64,000 nt of DNA from the NCBI RefSeq assembly GCF_004770745.1, contig NZ_RQGD01000034.1, positions 186,001-250,000 on the forward strand. The letters are read 5' to 3'. Position 1 is the stretch's first letter; each line of letters begins with the position of its first letter. This stretch comes from Leptospira ognonensis. Lineage in GTDB: Bacteria > Spirochaetota > Leptospiria > Leptospirales > Leptospiraceae. Positions 27,642-37,705 of the stretch are shown here, piece after piece. The position numbers were made by a program, and so were the translations under genes. A model generated the notes under the pieces. The model saw only the letters and a program-made list of their open reading frames with translations, searched no databases and had not been told where the DNA came from.

Positions 27642-29312
27642 TTAACGTTCGCTCGCAGGTATGTTTCTTTCTGCATGCACATTGCCATCAATTCCTAATT
27701 GCAAAACAGTTTTTCCGACCACTGAATTTAACGTAGACCGATAAATTTTCCCCACACCAAAGCTTACTTCCACGCCTGGAAATATTTCTCGTCTCACTTC
27801 GACATAGGCAGTTTTGCTTGGTTCATAGGAACCGAGGGCAGTATCAAATTGCTTCTGAATTGTCTCAAGTAAGGAAGTATATTTATCATTGGCATCTTTG
27901 AGCTTTCCGATCATATCTTTTTCTTCGGTTTTAAGTTCACGTTTACTAGCTTGTTCAGATAATTTTTGTAAGGTGAGTTGTACCTTGCGCAGAGTTACTT
28001 CCTTCTCTACAAGCTCGTGTCGCATGCGATTCAATTCTTCTAATAATTCGGGGGGAGTTCCGATCGCCACTTTCGTTTTCGTCTCCACGATGGCTCCGAG
28101 CTTCTCGCAGACGATGGTGTTACCAGCAATGATGGTTCCGCCAATAATTTCGCCACGGCCACCACTCACTTGGATTAAATCTTTAGCAGATAAGTCGGAG
28201 TGCATCGATGCTTCCTCAATAAAGATTGATCCGGATGCAGTTAACTTACCCTGTTCAACAAACTTTGCGTAAATATTTCCTTCTGATTCGATATACCCTT
28301 CACCTCGTCCCATAAATCCGCCAGAAATGACGATATCCCCTTTTGCTTTAAGGAATGCTTTGCCAACAGAACTATTGATGATTATGCTTCCATTTGTCGT
28401 GAGTGAAAAGCCATCTCCTATCTTATGTTCTACGATGATGGTTCCTGGAAAATCAACATTGCCAGTGGAGTAGTCGACTGCTTCTAAACTAATGACTTCA
28501 TCAACTCTGATCTCTCCATTTCTTTCGAGTACGGGCCTACCTGCGATCCTTGAGTATAGCTTACCTTCTTTTTCGATAACATTGATTCCAACCACCCAGC
28601 TGACTTCTCTCTCTTTTTGGCACGGTAAAAGATCTGAAGTAATTGTTCGTCCGTCTTGGCCAGGTTTTGGCGGAATTTTTTCGGCGAGAAGCACATCAGG
28701 CTTCACCGATTGTATCATAGAAATATTTTTATAATCGATGCGACCGTGTTCATCTTCTTCGAGATGAGGTTTATTTTCGGATCGGAAATAAATCTGTATT
28801 TCGCCATCTCTTCCTGCAATCGGAGGAATGCCTTTGGCAAAGATAGTGGGCGTTAGAAATTCTGGATTTCGAATACAGTTAACAATCACTGCATCTATGA
28901 TTCCAACGCTGATTCCGATATTGGCTATCTTTTCCCTTAATTGATGTTCGGTGAGTAGTGCTCCGCCATGTTTCGGAGGGTGCAGGATCAGTGTCGCTTG
29001 CATCTGATCTTCCGAAATGGAAATATCAACATAAGAATCTTCCGGGGTTCCCTTCGACCAATTGCCAATCTCTGTTTCTCTACCATCTGCGATGGCAATG
29101 ATACGTTTGATTTGGTCCTGGTCATAATTTTCCACGCCAAAAAGTTTGATACGGGAAATGACGTCCTTTAATTCTACCTTTGCGCCTTTTGCACCCGCTT
29201 TTGTGACACGAAGGTATGCCTTTCCCGTCTTGTTTTCGATTTGAAAAAAACCATTTTCATTGGCTTCTAAATCTTGTAAAATTCGATCTGAATAGGATTC
29301 GGATGGAGGCAT
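27642..29312 (-). CDS. FapA family protein (DUF342)
   Basis: A 556-residue protein of the FapA/DUF342 family. The N-terminal third contains FapA-type strands (EHQLREKIANIGISVGIIDAVI, FAKGIPPIAGRDGEIQIYF). The middle is a right-handed parallel beta-helix of repeated segments (GDIVISGGFMGRGEGYIESEGNIYAKFVEQ, SGSIFIEEASMHSDLSAKDLIQVSGG), and a C-terminal coiled coil (EELNRMRHELVEKEVTLRKVQLTLQKL) precedes the end. Family members are linked to flagellar placement and assembly in other bacteria. It is divergent from nothing nearby; the glycosyltransferase-like gene lies 6 bases upstream in the same direction. Confidence 0.88.
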   Translation of the reverse strand: MPPSESYSDRILQDLEANENGFFQIENKTGKAYLRVTKAGAKGAKVELKDVISRIKLFGVENYDQDQIKRIIAIADGRETEIGNWSKGTPEDSYVDISISEDQMQATLILHPPKHGGALLTEHQLREKIANIGISVGIIDAVIVNCIRNPEFLTPTIFAKGIPPIAGRDGEIQIYFRSENKPHLEEDEHGRIDYKNISMIQSVKPDVLLAEKIPPKPGQDGRTITSDLLPCQKEREVSWVVGINVIEKEGKLYSRIAGRPVLERNGEIRVDEVISLEAVDYSTGNVDFPGTIIVEHKIGDGFSLTTNGSIIINSSVGKAFLKAKGDIVISGGFMGRGEGYIESEGNIYAKFVEQGKLTASGSIFIEEASMHSDLSAKDLIQVSGGRGEIIGGTIIAGNTIVCEKLGAIVETKTKVAIGTPPELLEELNRMRHELVEKEVTLRKVQLTLQKLSEQASKRELKTEEKDMIGKLKDANDKYTSLLETIQKQFDTALGSYEPSKTAYVEVRREIFPGVEVSFGVGKIYRSTLNSVVGKTVLQLGIDGNVHAERNIPASER

Positions 29313-29318
29313 ATTTCT

Positions 29319-30386
29319 TCAGGTATACTCTAATATATGTTTAATGATAGTGTCTTCACCATCAGGTTCTATGTCTAAAAGTTTTTTTGATCCTAGACCC
29401 ATCTGTATGTTTGAAATGCTATCCTCAAAACTACAATTCGAAATTTGATGATGAGTAATGTAAGAACTGGGAAATTTTTTTTGCAAAACATCTACGAGAA
29501 AAGGGTATTCTGAAAAATCCCCTCGGTCGGTGTAGATTACGGGAGTCTCAGCATAAAATACTTCAGACATAATGCCATATCCAGGCTTGGTGAGAACGTA
29601 ATCGGAAGCTCGAACTAAATCTGGATAGTAGCCTCCTATTGGTGTGACTACTTTACTTAAGTCAATACCTGGGACTCCTGAAGCCACGAGTTTAATGTGT
29701 TTTGGGAGATTGTCCCACCTCATCTCAAAACCGCTTAGGCCATAAGCGCCAAAGGAAATTAGGATATACGTAATGTCTTTTGAAAACCCATAAAGCTCGC
29801 GTGCTTCCGCTTTCGCAAGGTGGGGCTTACGACCAACCATTCCGACCGTGGAAGACTCAAGAAACGTGGGCATGGGACAGGTAAATGGTAAGAACAAAGC
29901 CTCGGTCGCAAAAGAATATTCAGCTTTGAGAATTTCAGAAATTTCAAAGAAATATGGATCCACTTTACCATAATTTTCATAAACGAAATCCCATGTGAAA
30001 TTTCCTATGAAAATAGAAGGGAGTTCTGCTTCTAAAGCCAGAACAATGGGGAATGATCCTGCATCGGTAATGATTAAATCAACCTGATGCTGACGACAAT
30101 AAAGCGCTTCTGAGGTTAAAAAAGAGTTTTTACTTCTTTCAAAAATTTGTAAGGCATCCTTCGTTTTTTGTATGTCAATGGAAAGCGAATCCTTTTGATA
30201 AACTCCTACATCCAAACCAAGCTCTCGTTTGATGAGTTTTGGATGATGCCAATCTATGAAGCCAATCCGAGTACTGACCAAATGGATTTTTGAGATTTCG
30301 GGTCGTTCCAAAAGTTTTTTTAAAATTACGGAAGTTCGACTGATGTGACCAAATCCATGACCAGATACATAATAATAGATAATCAA
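29319..30386 (-). CDS. Glycosyltransferase-like protein (GT28/MGDG synthase-type fold)
   Basis: A 355-residue soluble protein whose N-terminus IIYYYVSGHGFGHISRTSVILKKL is the glycine-rich nucleotide-sugar glycosyltransferase loop seen in GT28-like enzymes and in the N-domain of L-arabinokinase. The second half has a Rossmann-like GYGIMSEVFYAETPVIYTDRGDFSEYP, the donor-binding region. Both substrates are unknown. It sits between FapA and the TrmH methyltransferase in a same-strand run with spacings of 4 and 6 bases, so it is part of a longer operon. Confidence 0.8.
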   Translation of the reverse strand: MIIYYYVSGHGFGHISRTSVILKKLLERPEISKIHLVSTRIGFIDWHHPKLIKRELGLDVGVYQKDSLSIDIQKTKDALQIFERSKNSFLTSEALYCRQHQVDLIITDAGSFPIVLALEAELPSIFIGNFTWDFVYENYGKVDPYFFEISEILKAEYSFATEALFLPFTCPMPTFLESSTVGMVGRKPHLAKAEARELYGFSKDITYILISFGAYGLSGFEMRWDNLPKHIKLVASGVPGIDLSKVVTPIGGYYPDLVRASDYVLTKPGYGIMSEVFYAETPVIYTDRGDFSEYPFLVDVLQKKFPSSYITHHQISNCSFEDSISNIQMGLGSKKLLDIEPDGEDTIIKHILEYT

Positions 30387-30390
30387 AATA

Positions 30391-31224
30391 TTAACCCTTG
30401 TTTTGCTGTCTTAAGGATTCGTACAAAATGATTCCGCATGACATGGCCAAATTTAAGGAGTCTGCTTCTCCAAACATCGGGAGATAAAGAGAATCATCAC
30501 TATTTTGTTTCGCAAAATCAGTAAGTCCGTATTGCTCACTTCCAAATAGAAAAGCAGATTTTAAATCCATATTTGCACTGGTATAGAGTTTTTTACCGTC
30601 GGGAGTCACTGCATAAATTTGATAGTTTTGTTTCTTAAGATTTAAGAAAACATCTTCAATGGAGCTTATAAATATTGGTAAGGTAAATAGTGTACCCGTG
30701 CTTGCACGAACAACATTTGGATTGAATAGGTCGATCCTAGGATCTGTGATGATGACAAGTCCAACTCCAGCGCCTTCTGCCGTTCGAAGAATCGTTCCCA
30801 GATTTCCCGGTTTTTCTACTCCTTCGATAATGAGGATGGGATTCATGTATAGCGGAGAACTTAGCTCCCAATTCATAGTAGCATCCGGAGTCTCTGCAAC
30901 CGCGATCAGTCCATCGGGACGGTCTCTATAAGAAATCTTTTCAAAGATTTTTTTTGGCAATTGGAAAACGGGACAATTTACTTTATCAACTAATGCCTGT
31001 TCGCTCGATCCAAGATAACATTCGGGAGATACGAAAAGACAATCCAATTTTATCGGAAACTTTTTTGATCCTTTTGGATTCTCCATGATGGACTTTTGGA
31101 TCTCTCTAAAACCTTCGATAAAAAATTTTTTTTCCGCATCCCGATTTCTTTTTTCTTTTAGGGATGATACCCATTTAACCCTTGGATTTGAGAAGCTCGT
31201 AATTTCTTGGATTTGTCCTCGCAT
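30391..31224 (-). CDS. TrmH/SpoU-family RNA 2-O-ribose methyltransferase
   Basis: A 277-residue protein with the SPOUT knot. The three motifs are present: IEGVEKPGNLGTILRTAEG (motif 1, Asn-Arg), FLFGSEQYGLTDF (motif 2) and SLNLAMSCGIILYE (motif 3). It uses SAM to methylate a ribose of rRNA or tRNA. The N-terminal 110 residues form a substrate-binding domain (SFSNPRVKWVSSLKEKRNRDAEKKFFIEG) typical of the RlmB/TsnR branch; the target nucleotide is unknown. Confidence 0.9.
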   Translation of the reverse strand: MRGQIQEITSFSNPRVKWVSSLKEKRNRDAEKKFFIEGFREIQKSIMENPKGSKKFPIKLDCLFVSPECYLGSSEQALVDKVNCPVFQLPKKIFEKISYRDRPDGLIAVAETPDATMNWELSSPLYMNPILIIEGVEKPGNLGTILRTAEGAGVGLVIITDPRIDLFNPNVVRASTGTLFTLPIFISSIEDVFLNLKKQNYQIYAVTPDGKKLYTSANMDLKSAFLFGSEQYGLTDFAKQNSDDSLYLPMFGEADSLNLAMSCGIILYESLRQQNKG

Positions 31225-31230
31225 AATAAA

Positions 31231-32070
31231 TCAAACTTTTCTTTGGAAGAAGGAGCAGAAGCCTGATGGATATTTTTTTCCAGATGTTTCTGGAATGAAT
31301 AATTCATCCGTATGATAAACTCCTTTTGTTTTCATTCGACTGGAAAGGATACGTTCAAGGGTCAATGGACTGTATCCTTGGCTATGGCAGCTTAAAATTA
31401 CAAATTTGGGAGAATGATCGCATAACTCCATTAGGGCATCCATAAGCTCAGGTAAATTTTCCTCAATTTTCCAAACTTCACCTTTAGATCCTCTACCGAA
31501 ACTAGGCGGGTCTAAGATGATACCCTGGTATTTTTTATTTCTTTTTATTTCACGGCGAATAAATTTCATCACGTCGTCTACAATCCATCGTACGGGCTTA
31601 TCAGCAAGTCCTGATAAAGCTGCATTTTCCCGCGCCCAGTCAACCATTCCTTTAGAGGCATCAACATGACAAACATGCATCCCGGCGTCTAAGCAGGCTA
31701 AGGTGGATCCTCCCGAATATGCGAAAAGATTCAAAACTTCAAAACCATCACCTGTTTTACCAAGTTCTCTGATTCGATCCCAATTTGTTTTTTGTTCTGG
31801 AAAAATGCCTATATGCCCGAAAGGAGTGAGTTTGATTTTAAATTTTAAATCAGCAAAATTGATCACAAAACTTTCAGGAATTTTTTTAATGAAATTCCAT
31901 GATCCGGATCCCGTTTCATTTTTAACGTATTTGGCGTCAGCATCATTCCATTCCTTTGGAGTCTCTTTGCTGTAAGCAGAGGAAGGGGAGGAACGGATCA
32001 ATTTATATCCTCCCACCATTTCTAACTTTGAAAAATCGCCCGAATCGATTAGTTGGTATTCGTCTTTCAT
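31231..32070 (-). CDS. Class I SAM-dependent RNA methyltransferase (RlmI/RlmK-like)
   Basis: A 279-residue Rossmann methyltransferase. The catalytic core shows VLNLFAYSGGSTLACLDAGMHVCHVDASKGMVDWARENAAL (SAM site), IILDPPSFGRGSKGEVWKIEENLPEL with the DPPSF motif and FVILSCHSQGYSPLTLERIL. This is the pattern of 23S rRNA cytosine methyltransferases of the RlmI group, but the N-terminal PUA domain of RlmI is absent and replaced by an unfamiliar 90-residue part. The gene overlaps the downstream end of the 7TMR-PP2C gene by 4 bases. Confidence 0.88.
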   Translation of the reverse strand: MKDEYQLIDSGDFSKLEMVGGYKLIRSSPSSAYSKETPKEWNDADAKYVKNETGSGSWNFIKKIPESFVINFADLKFKIKLTPFGHIGIFPEQKTNWDRIRELGKTGDGFEVLNLFAYSGGSTLACLDAGMHVCHVDASKGMVDWARENAALSGLADKPVRWIVDDVMKFIRREIKRNKKYQGIILDPPSFGRGSKGEVWKIEENLPELMDALMELCDHSPKFVILSCHSQGYSPLTLERILSSRMKTKGVYHTDELFIPETSGKKYPSGFCSFFQRKV

Positions 32071-33974
32071 TTTAAATCCAAAAGTATAAAGGTAATGTCA
32101 TCTTCCCATTCTTTTAGAGGGCGTTTAGAGAACGATTCTAATTCTGCAATCAGAGTCTTGGTCCATGTTTTCCCCGGAAGGACATAATGGTTTCTCAAAA
32201 AATCTATGAGTCTATCTTCTCCATACATTTCTTCCTCTTCATTAAAAGTTTCGGTGACTCCATCTGTTAATAGGAGTACCCGGTCCCCGCTGATCATATG
32301 ATGATTCACTTCATCTATCGTGATCGCGGAAAAAGCCCCCATGATTTTTCCTTTTGGATGCACTTTGATGATCTCTCCGTTTCGTCTTTGTAAGTATATT
32401 GAGGGATGACCAGCTCGTCCAAATCTCCATACATGGGTTTCAATGTTCAAATAAACGTATGCGGCTGTTAGGAACTGTGTATTACAATTTCCATAAAGGA
32501 CATTGTTCATCCCCTCAAGAACTCGTTTCGGCGAGAAAAGATTTTCTTTTTGTGTTGTGAATGCAACTTTCCCCATGGCACTAATGAGAGAAGCAGGAAT
32601 CCCGTGCCCAGATACATCGCAAATAAGCGTACCTAATTCACTGCTGTTCGGAGAAGAGAACTCATAAAAATCCCCTCCCACTTGCTTCATAGGTCTTATG
32701 AAAACTTCTATGTCCAAGCTGTAGATATTTGGAATGGTTTTTGGGAGTGATTGCATCAAAATATCACGTGAAATTTGACGCTCTTTTTCGTGGCGAACGA
32801 CCTGAGCTTCGGCCCGATCTTTTTCCAAGCGTAATAATTGGATCCTATCTGCTAAGGCAAAAGAAAATAATGTAATATCCGCAAGTGATGCAATGGGAAA
32901 TAACATCTCTTCGAAAAAAGAATTGGTTGAGACCGAGATTAACTTTAATAAACTATAGGTGATACTCGCAAGCATGAGAATTAAAAAGGCAGCACCAAAA
33001 AAATAAAAGGAACGAATCTTTCGATAAAAGCCCCAAACAATAAGTATTAGAATGAACAAAGCGACTATAGCAGTTGCAACGCTAAGCATAATGGAAGCAA
33101 GATAAATTTGACCAGTTAAAGAAAATATGATATTTAAAGCAAAAACAAGAGAAAATACAAACAAGAGTCTTGCGGCAAATGGTAGTCTTTTATCTAGTTT
33201 TAAAAAACTTCTTGTAAATAGACAAAAGAAAAGTAGGCTGATGCTAAAGAAAAGAGAGAGGCCTGAACGCATTAATATAATGGATTCTGGATATAAAAAA
33301 TAACTTCCAAAACCGAGAAGACTCATTTGGCCTAATCCAAAAAACAAAACATAACCAAGATAATATAAATAGTTTTCGTCTCTAACAAAAAAAGCAATAG
33401 CGAGATTATAAATTAAAATGATAGCAAGGGAACCAAAAAATAGACCGTAAATCCATTGTTCCGTATAATCAATATTTCGAATTGACTCATCTGTTACCAA
33501 TTCAACAGCAAATTGTAATGAGATATCTGATCTAACTTTTAAATAAATCGGTTCGCTAATCGTCTCTTTCGGTATGGAAACGATATAGTTACGATGTGGA
33601 AATTCTCTCTCGGACATCGTGATATAATGTCCTGTTCGTTTTTCTAAAACGTTTCCGTCCTTGTCGAAAAAGTAAAAATTAATATAATCAATGTTATGTG
33701 CTTTTAGTAGTATATAGAATTTTTCGTTTGAGTCTATAATTTCGTTTTCTAGTTTAAATTTAAACCAATGTGTAGACTTTGAAAAACCAAAATTAAAGTA
33801 ATTTGTCCCGCTTGATTGGAAATTGATCGAATCTGCTTTTGCTTTAATGTCATCAACTTTCAGCTTGTTTGATTTATCTTCCCAGGTGGTTACTCGGGTG
33901 GTAATTCTGACTGGTAGTTCTTCCGCAGTCAGAATGGTGGAGAAAATAGAAATGAAAAGTAAAAGGAAGGGCAT
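32067..33974 (-). CDS. 7TMR-DISM receptor with PP2C (SpoIIE-type) phosphatase domain
   Basis: An intact 635-residue sensor. After a signal peptide (MPFLLLFISIFSTILTA) comes a 7TMR-DISM extracellular domain (residues about 25-180), seven transmembrane helices (180-390), a short linker coiled coil (LEKDRAEAQVVRHEKERQI) and a PP2C/SpoIIE domain with metal aspartates in KQVGGDFYEF, CDVSGHGIPASL, LLTDGVTE and WEDDITFILL. I chose ATG 33974 because it yields the signal peptide; a start at 34046 would overlap gltA. Such sensors act on partner STAS proteins. Confidence 0.9.
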   Translation of the reverse strand: MPFLLLFISIFSTILTAEELPVRITTRVTTWEDKSNKLKVDDIKAKADSINFQSSGTNYFNFGFSKSTHWFKFKLENEIIDSNEKFYILLKAHNIDYINFYFFDKDGNVLEKRTGHYITMSEREFPHRNYIVSIPKETISEPIYLKVRSDISLQFAVELVTDESIRNIDYTEQWIYGLFFGSLAIILIYNLAIAFFVRDENYLYYLGYVLFFGLGQMSLLGFGSYFLYPESIILMRSGLSLFFSISLLFFCLFTRSFLKLDKRLPFAARLLFVFSLVFALNIIFSLTGQIYLASIMLSVATAIVALFILILIVWGFYRKIRSFYFFGAAFLILMLASITYSLLKLISVSTNSFFEEMLFPIASLADITLFSFALADRIQLLRLEKDRAEAQVVRHEKERQISRDILMQSLPKTIPNIYSLDIEVFIRPMKQVGGDFYEFSSPNSSELGTLICDVSGHGIPASLISAMGKVAFTTQKENLFSPKRVLEGMNNVLYGNCNTQFLTAAYVYLNIETHVWRFGRAGHPSIYLQRRNGEIIKVHPKGKIMGAFSAITIDEVNHHMISGDRVLLLTDGVTETFNEEEEMYGEDRLIDFLRNHYVLPGKTWTKTLIAELESFSKRPLKEWEDDITFILLDLK

Positions 33975-34026
33975 TTTTGAGGAAAAGACAGATGAAATAC
34001 CCAACTGTCTTTTCCTATAGCAATGT

Positions 34027-35316
34027 TTAGGCGTTCTTTTTGGCAACTTCGTAGGGAGTTGCTATCGCACCGGTATAAATTTGGCGTGGTCTACCAATCT
34101 TCATATTCGGATCTTCTATCATTTCTTTCCACTGAGCAATCCAACCTGGCAATCTACCCATCGCAAACATAACTGTAAACATGTTCGTCGGAATGCCTAG
34201 CGCGCGGTAAATGATCCCTGAGTAGAAGTCTACATTCGGATAGAGTTTTCTTTCTACGAAGTAAGGATCGTTCAACGCTGCTTCTTCCAATTCTTTGGCG
34301 ATATCAAGTAGCGGGTCCTTGATTCCCAGTTTATTGAGAACTTTGTCACATGCTACTTTGATGATTTTTGCACGAGGATCAAAGTTTTTATAAACTCTAT
34401 GTCCAAAGCCATTGAGTCGGAAGGAGCTATTTTTATCCTTTGCTTGTTCAACAATTTTTTTGACGCTAAGGCCAGATTTTTTGATCCCTTCTAGCATCTC
34501 CAATACCTCTTGGTTAGCTCCTCCATGACGAGGTCCCCAAAGAGCTAGAATCCCAGCTGAAATGGCACCATAGAGATTCGCAAGGGAAGATCCAACCAAA
34601 CGAACAGTTGATGTAGAACAGTTTTGTTCGTGATCAGCATGCAAAATGAGAAGAAGGTTTAGTGCCGCTACGATCTCTGGATCAATTTTATATTCCTCAG
34701 CTGGAACGGCAAACATCATGTTCAGGAAATTGCTGCCATAATCTAAATCATTTAACGGATGTATGGTGGGCTGGCCAATGGATTTTTTGTAAGCAAAGGC
34801 AGCAATGGTCGGGAACTTTGCAAGAAGTCGAATGATCGAAATCTCTCTATGTTCTTCATTCATCGGATCATACGAGTCTTGGTAATAAGTTGATAGACAA
34901 CCCATCATACAAGACATGATCGCCATAGGATGCCCATCTTTCGGAAAACCGTTAAACAAACGTTTTAGATCTTCGTGGATCATCGTATGGTGTGTAATAG
35001 ATGTATTCCAGTTTTTAAGTTCAGAGGCGTTCGGCAATTTGCCATGAATTAAAAGATACGCTACTTCTGTAAAAGTTGATTTTGCAGCAAGGTCTTCAAT
35101 CGGAATGCCACGGTATCTGAGGATTCCTTGTTCTCCATCTAAGAAAGTAATAGCGCTGGTACAGGCTCCTGTATTCAAGTATCCACTGTCAATAGTAACG
35201 TAGCCTGTTAGCTGGCGAAGTTTTGTAATATCAATCGCCTTTTCATTTTCGGAACCAGTTAGGACGGGTAGTTCATACTCTTTCCCATCAATTTTTAGAA
35301 TTGCCTTTTCGGACAT
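34027..35316 (-). CDS. gltA: Citrate synthase
   Basis: A 429-residue type II citrate synthase, condensing oxaloacetate and acetyl-CoA at the entrance of the TCA cycle. Active-site regions are HADHEQNCSTSTVR, ILALWGPRHGGANQEVLEML (catalytic His) and GFGHRVYKNFDPRAKI (Arg/His/Asp), with the C-terminal PRQIYTGA tail. The ATG has a strong AGGAGAAGG site. It runs in the same direction as the PP2C sensor. Together with sucA, lpdA and sucB in this window it covers the first and middle parts of the oxidative cycle. Confidence 0.98.
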   Translation of the reverse strand: MSEKAILKIDGKEYELPVLTGSENEKAIDITKLRQLTGYVTIDSGYLNTGACTSAITFLDGEQGILRYRGIPIEDLAAKSTFTEVAYLLIHGKLPNASELKNWNTSITHHTMIHEDLKRLFNGFPKDGHPMAIMSCMMGCLSTYYQDSYDPMNEEHREISIIRLLAKFPTIAAFAYKKSIGQPTIHPLNDLDYGSNFLNMMFAVPAEEYKIDPEIVAALNLLLILHADHEQNCSTSTVRLVGSSLANLYGAISAGILALWGPRHGGANQEVLEMLEGIKKSGLSVKKIVEQAKDKNSSFRLNGFGHRVYKNFDPRAKIIKVACDKVLNKLGIKDPLLDIAKELEEAALNDPYFVERKLYPNVDFYSGIIYRALGIPTNMFTVMFAMGRLPGWIAQWKEMIEDPNMKIGRPRQIYTGAIATPYEVAKKNA

Positions 35317-35383
35317 ACCTTCTCCTGTCTATTCTCTTCTAAGTAGAAGAATATTGTAGGAAAAACACAGGAAAAGCTATTTT

Positions 35384-37657
35384 TTAAAGCTTATGGTATT
35401 TTTTCATAATGTCATACGCATAGTAATTAGAGACCACAATTCGGCAGTAGTCCCGCGATTCTTTCACCGGCAGGTCCTCCAGAAAATGATTAAAATCTCC
35501 CCGATACACTGCTTTTTTCCACTTACGTAGATTCCCTGGCCCCCCGTTATATGCTATGGAAGCCCACCTCAACTGGTTCTCATTTGATCTGAGAAGATAG
35601 GCCAAAAATTTTGTTCCTAGGCGAATCGAAATATTTGGAGTGTATAGGGAGTATTCTGTAACACCCATTCGATTTGCTAATTCTTTGCCTGTTGCTGGCA
35701 TAATCTGCATGAGTCCTCGTGCGTTGGATCTGGAGGTTGCCGTTTCCTTGAAGAAGGATTCTTGCCGCATTAAGGCATAAACCATATCTTCAGAAATCTG
35801 ATTTTCATCGGCATATTTTCTCACTAATTCTCTATGCGGCCTTGGGTAGATTCGACTGGAAACCTGGGTTGGTAAGAGAATGGGGTCATCGGGGATCATT
35901 AATCGTTTCAAAAGAGAGCGAGTGTAAAACGCAGTGTAGTAAGTGTTTTGGGACTTGTCACCGATTCCTACGAGAATCTCTTCCTTTTCTTCTTCTGACA
36001 ATTTTTCTTTAAGACTATAGTGATTTACAAGTGCTAATCCGAGAGTATCTTCACCTAACTTAAAATAATCGGAAGCGAGGGCAAGTGTACGGTTGCTTCC
36101 GATACGACTGGAAGCATTCGAAAGTTTAATACCTAGCTCATATGAGCCTTTCGGGAAGGCAAAGCCCAAGTTCTTTCCTAGTAGGTGACTAGATTCTTCT
36201 GGAATGCCAGCGGAATAAGAAAGGTATTCGAAAAGCGAATCTTTGTTGTAGGTTGGATTGTCCGGTGCTTGGTCTTCTTTAATTAAAGTTATAAATTCTT
36301 CTCTAATGACCCTTGTATAATAAGACCCGGGGCATAACTGATAGTATCTCTTCAGTTCTTTTTTTAGTCTGGCAGATTCCGATTTAGCTTGGAGTGCCCG
36401 CAAATACCAATAAACGAGTCTCCCTTTAACAGGAAGATTTGGAATTTCCGAGAGGGCTCTTTCAAATTTCTGAATGGGTGCATAAGTAATCTCTGAATTG
36501 TTTCTTATCACGAGAAGGTCGAGGAGACGGTCTTGGTAAAATAAATTGAATGGATATTTCCCTAAATACAATACTAAGTTTTCGAAATAGAGTTCTTTTT
36601 CGCCCTGCCTATCATAAGATGCAGCCAAAATTCTATACGTTCCCGCATCTTTTCCTCCGAAACTTTTCACGAGTTCGATGGCATTCTCGAATTTATTTTG
36701 TTGGTATAAAATATCAGCAAGTGATATGATCCATGACGGATCTATTTCCACATAGCTTCGATTTGCTCTAAATACGCGGAATAATTCATCAATACGATTG
36801 ACTTTAGTTAGCTGAAGTGTTAAGTTCTTAAATCCTTGATAAAACTGTAACCTCGTAGAAAATAATTCCGGTCTTGATTTAAAAATTGCCTCTTTGTCGT
36901 TTGTATTAATGGCAGGGAAGAATAATGTAAGTTCTGAGATAGGGAGTTGGTGGATATGCCCATTCCCTTTCCATTTTCCCCAATCCGCAGCGATGTATTG
37001 AATCGTGTATTCTTGAACCGTATCTCTTTGCAAACAAAGAAGCCATTCGTGTAATGCGCCTGCCTCGTCGCCAAGCATAAGTTTTGCTTTTCCGTATCTA
37101 TAATGAGAATCAGGTGTTACTATGAAGTATTTGACTGATTCTGGAACGCTCTGTGTTTTTTCTAATATATCTTTCCAACGATTCTCAATTGCAAGTAAAC
37201 GAATCAACTCATCGAAAGCCTTACGGCAGATGGGGTCTTCTTCAAAATTCAGTCGCGAAAGGTATTGGATTTTTTCTTCGTTATTAAAATGATTTCTCTG
37301 ACTGATCTCATTGTAGAGTCTCCAGTAGGAAAGTCTAAATAAGGTGGTCTGATAAGGCATGGTTTGAGTCAGAATTTTTTTTGTCTCGGCGGCAGAAGTA
37401 TCACTCACGAAGACTCCCCTAACAAGGGAAACCAGGTATCGAAAGCGTGTTTCCTTATTTCCGTTAGGTGCCTTTTCGTGAAATTCAATGAGACTGTAGA
37501 CTTCGCTTTCTCTGGAAGGGGAACTTGTCTTAAATTTCTCCTCGATTTTATCCCATTGGTGGGATTTGATCCAATAATAGAGGTCTTCTTCTGCGTATAA
37601 GTTGGTGGTTAGGGCACAAACCAACAGAATTCTACTTGCTAGCCAAAAAAACCTCAT
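35384..37657 (-). CDS. Soluble lytic transglycosylase (Slt70-like)
   Basis: A 757-residue periplasmic enzyme with a signal peptide (MRFFWLASRILLVCALTTNLYA), a long helical superhelix (TPR-like, residues 25-580), and a C-terminal lysozyme-like SLT domain with the catalytic glutamate in YALMRQESFFKETATSRSNARGLMQIMP and GTKFLAYLLRSNENQLRWASIAYNGGPGN. It cleaves the MurNAc-GlcNAc bond, making anhydromuropeptides. The domain order matches E. coli Slt70, though the sequence is somewhat longer. It lies 67 bases upstream of gltA on the same strand. Confidence 0.92.
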   Translation of the reverse strand: MRFFWLASRILLVCALTTNLYAEEDLYYWIKSHQWDKIEEKFKTSSPSRESEVYSLIEFHEKAPNGNKETRFRYLVSLVRGVFVSDTSAAETKKILTQTMPYQTTLFRLSYWRLYNEISQRNHFNNEEKIQYLSRLNFEEDPICRKAFDELIRLLAIENRWKDILEKTQSVPESVKYFIVTPDSHYRYGKAKLMLGDEAGALHEWLLCLQRDTVQEYTIQYIAADWGKWKGNGHIHQLPISELTLFFPAINTNDKEAIFKSRPELFSTRLQFYQGFKNLTLQLTKVNRIDELFRVFRANRSYVEIDPSWIISLADILYQQNKFENAIELVKSFGGKDAGTYRILAASYDRQGEKELYFENLVLYLGKYPFNLFYQDRLLDLLVIRNNSEITYAPIQKFERALSEIPNLPVKGRLVYWYLRALQAKSESARLKKELKRYYQLCPGSYYTRVIREEFITLIKEDQAPDNPTYNKDSLFEYLSYSAGIPEESSHLLGKNLGFAFPKGSYELGIKLSNASSRIGSNRTLALASDYFKLGEDTLGLALVNHYSLKEKLSEEEKEEILVGIGDKSQNTYYTAFYTRSLLKRLMIPDDPILLPTQVSSRIYPRPHRELVRKYADENQISEDMVYALMRQESFFKETATSRSNARGLMQIMPATGKELANRMGVTEYSLYTPNISIRLGTKFLAYLLRSNENQLRWASIAYNGGPGNLRKWKKAVYRGDFNHFLEDLPVKESRDYCRIVVSNYYAYDIMKKYHKL

Positions 37658-37705
37658 GCATACTTCCTATACTTACGAATTTTAGAGGGAAAGGAAACCC
37701 TCCTT